NCBI GenBank assembly: GCA_039208045.1
Contig: JBCCRH010000363.1
Location: 1 to 6,446 of the forward strand
DNA length: 6,446 bases
Source of the DNA: JBCCRH01 sp039208045
GTDB lineage: Bacteria > Bacteroidota > Bacteroidia > Chitinophagales > Saprospiraceae
Direction: 5' to 3'
Shown here piece by piece: positions 6,054-6,446 of the stretch; position 1 is the stretch's first letter, and each line of letters opens with the position of its first letter. Position numbers and translations under genes: made by a program. A model generated the notes under the pieces. That model saw only the letters and a program-made list of their open reading frames with translations, was not told the origin of the DNA and searched no databases.

Positions 6054-6446
6054 TCTCCCGACCTCCCTTCCCTCGTCCTCCCTCCTCCGAAACGCCTAAG
6101 CTATTCTAACCACATTAGCCACTTTAGGGCACATTAGAATTCACAGCAGGGCACCCCCCAACTCCTCAACTCTCAAACTCCCAAACTCCTCCCTCCTCCG
6201 AACCGCCTAAGCTATTCTAACCACATTAGCCACTTTAGAATTCATAGCAGAGCACCCCCAAACTCCTCAACCCCTCAACCCCTCAACTCCTCAACTCTCA
6301 AACCCCCAAACTCCTCCCTCCTTCTAACCACATTAGTCACCTCAGGGCACATTAGAAAACACATTAGACCCAAAACTTGTCCCCCGTCCTTCAACCTTCC
6401 TCCGTCCCCCATCCCCCGTCCTCCCTCCAACCCCCAAACTCCTCAA
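6054..6446. repeat. Strand-asymmetric, C/T/A-rich tract holding a degenerate tandem repeat (units about 111-125 bp)
   Basis: From about 6054 to the right edge the plus strand is poor in G and rich in C, T and A. Within it, three copies of a composite unit begin with tcctccctcc: 6076-6186 (111 bp), 6187-6311 (125 bp) and 6312 to about 6370 (degenerate). Each unit has a pyrimidine block, a middle part with ttctaaccacattag, and a C/A-rich tail of CAACTCC/CTCAAAC pieces. Copy 2 lacks a 10-nt piece found in copy 1 (ggcacattag or equivalent), and copy 3 lacks 18 nt between the pyrimidine block and ttctaacc. CACATTAG occurs six times (6111, 6130, 6222, 6329, 6348, 6360). No gene is seen in 5988-6446. 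Confidence 0.85.
6406..6435 (-). other. Predicted G-quadruplex motif on the minus strand
   Basis: The plus strand has C-runs at 6406-6410, 6413-6417, 6423-6425 and 6431-6435. The minus strand therefore reads four G-runs of 5, 3, 5 and 5 with loops of 5, 5 and 2 nt, satisfying the usual G3+N1-7 rule; the plus strand could form an i-motif. It lies next to the tandem repeat and may be a by-product of the skewed composition. Confidence 0.6.

Noticed and set aside
5851..6099. An 82-codon plus-strand open frame crossing the start of the membrane-protein gene
   Set aside because: Its first half is antisense to the membrane protein and the rest reads into the low-complexity tract (LPSSSLLRNA), with no domain.
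6076..6370. CRISPR array
   Set aside because: The units are about 111-125 bp and composite, with no short identical repeats separated by unique spacers of constant length, and no cas gene is nearby.

Overview
The window looks like a bacterial chromosome segment, most likely from the phylum Bacteroidota. The reasons are moderate GC content, coding starts mostly without a Shine-Dalgarno sequence, the protein flavour (a sugar-type sodium symporter, a BcrA-like ABC pair, an iron-sulfur photolyase) and wide spacers filled with repeats. This is inference from style; there is no rRNA or other phylogenetic marker. No mobile element, CRISPR array, tRNA or rRNA gene was seen. || Layout, left to right. 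(1) 1-1124, minus strand: N-terminal 374 residues of a sodium:solute symporter whose C-terminus lies beyond the left edge. (2) 1125-1631: a 507-bp spacer with a 163-bp interrupted palindrome (1160-1322), a strong leftward rho-independent terminator (1330-1370), a 15-nt dyad (1411-1425) and a longer imperfect hairpin (1534-1596). (3) 1632-3373, minus strand: a two-gene ABC exporter operon, ATPase first and ABC-2 type permease second, 20 bp apart. The ATPase 3' end and the junction are made of a low-complexity C/A/T tract. (4) 3374-3517: a divergent intergenic region with a 29-nt dyad. (5) 3518-5068, plus strand: a cryptochrome/photolyase protein of the iron-sulfur (FeS-BCP, PhrB-like (6-4) photolyase) class, with all four cluster cysteines at PhrB spacing. 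(6) 5079-5987, minus strand: an unrecognised multi-pass membrane protein convergent with the photolyase and only 10 bp away. (7) 5988-6446: no gene, but a degenerate tandem repeat with units of about 111-125 bp, embedded in a G-poor tract and followed by a G-quadruplex-capable motif on the minus strand. || Working together: the ATPase and permease form one exporter. The photolyase is an independent light-driven DNA repair gene, and the symporter is a separate uptake transporter insulated from the ABC operon by the terminator. No evidence was found that the genes form a single novel system. The least explained material is the repeat content (the palindrome, the low-complexity junction, the right-hand array) and the uncharacterised membrane protein.
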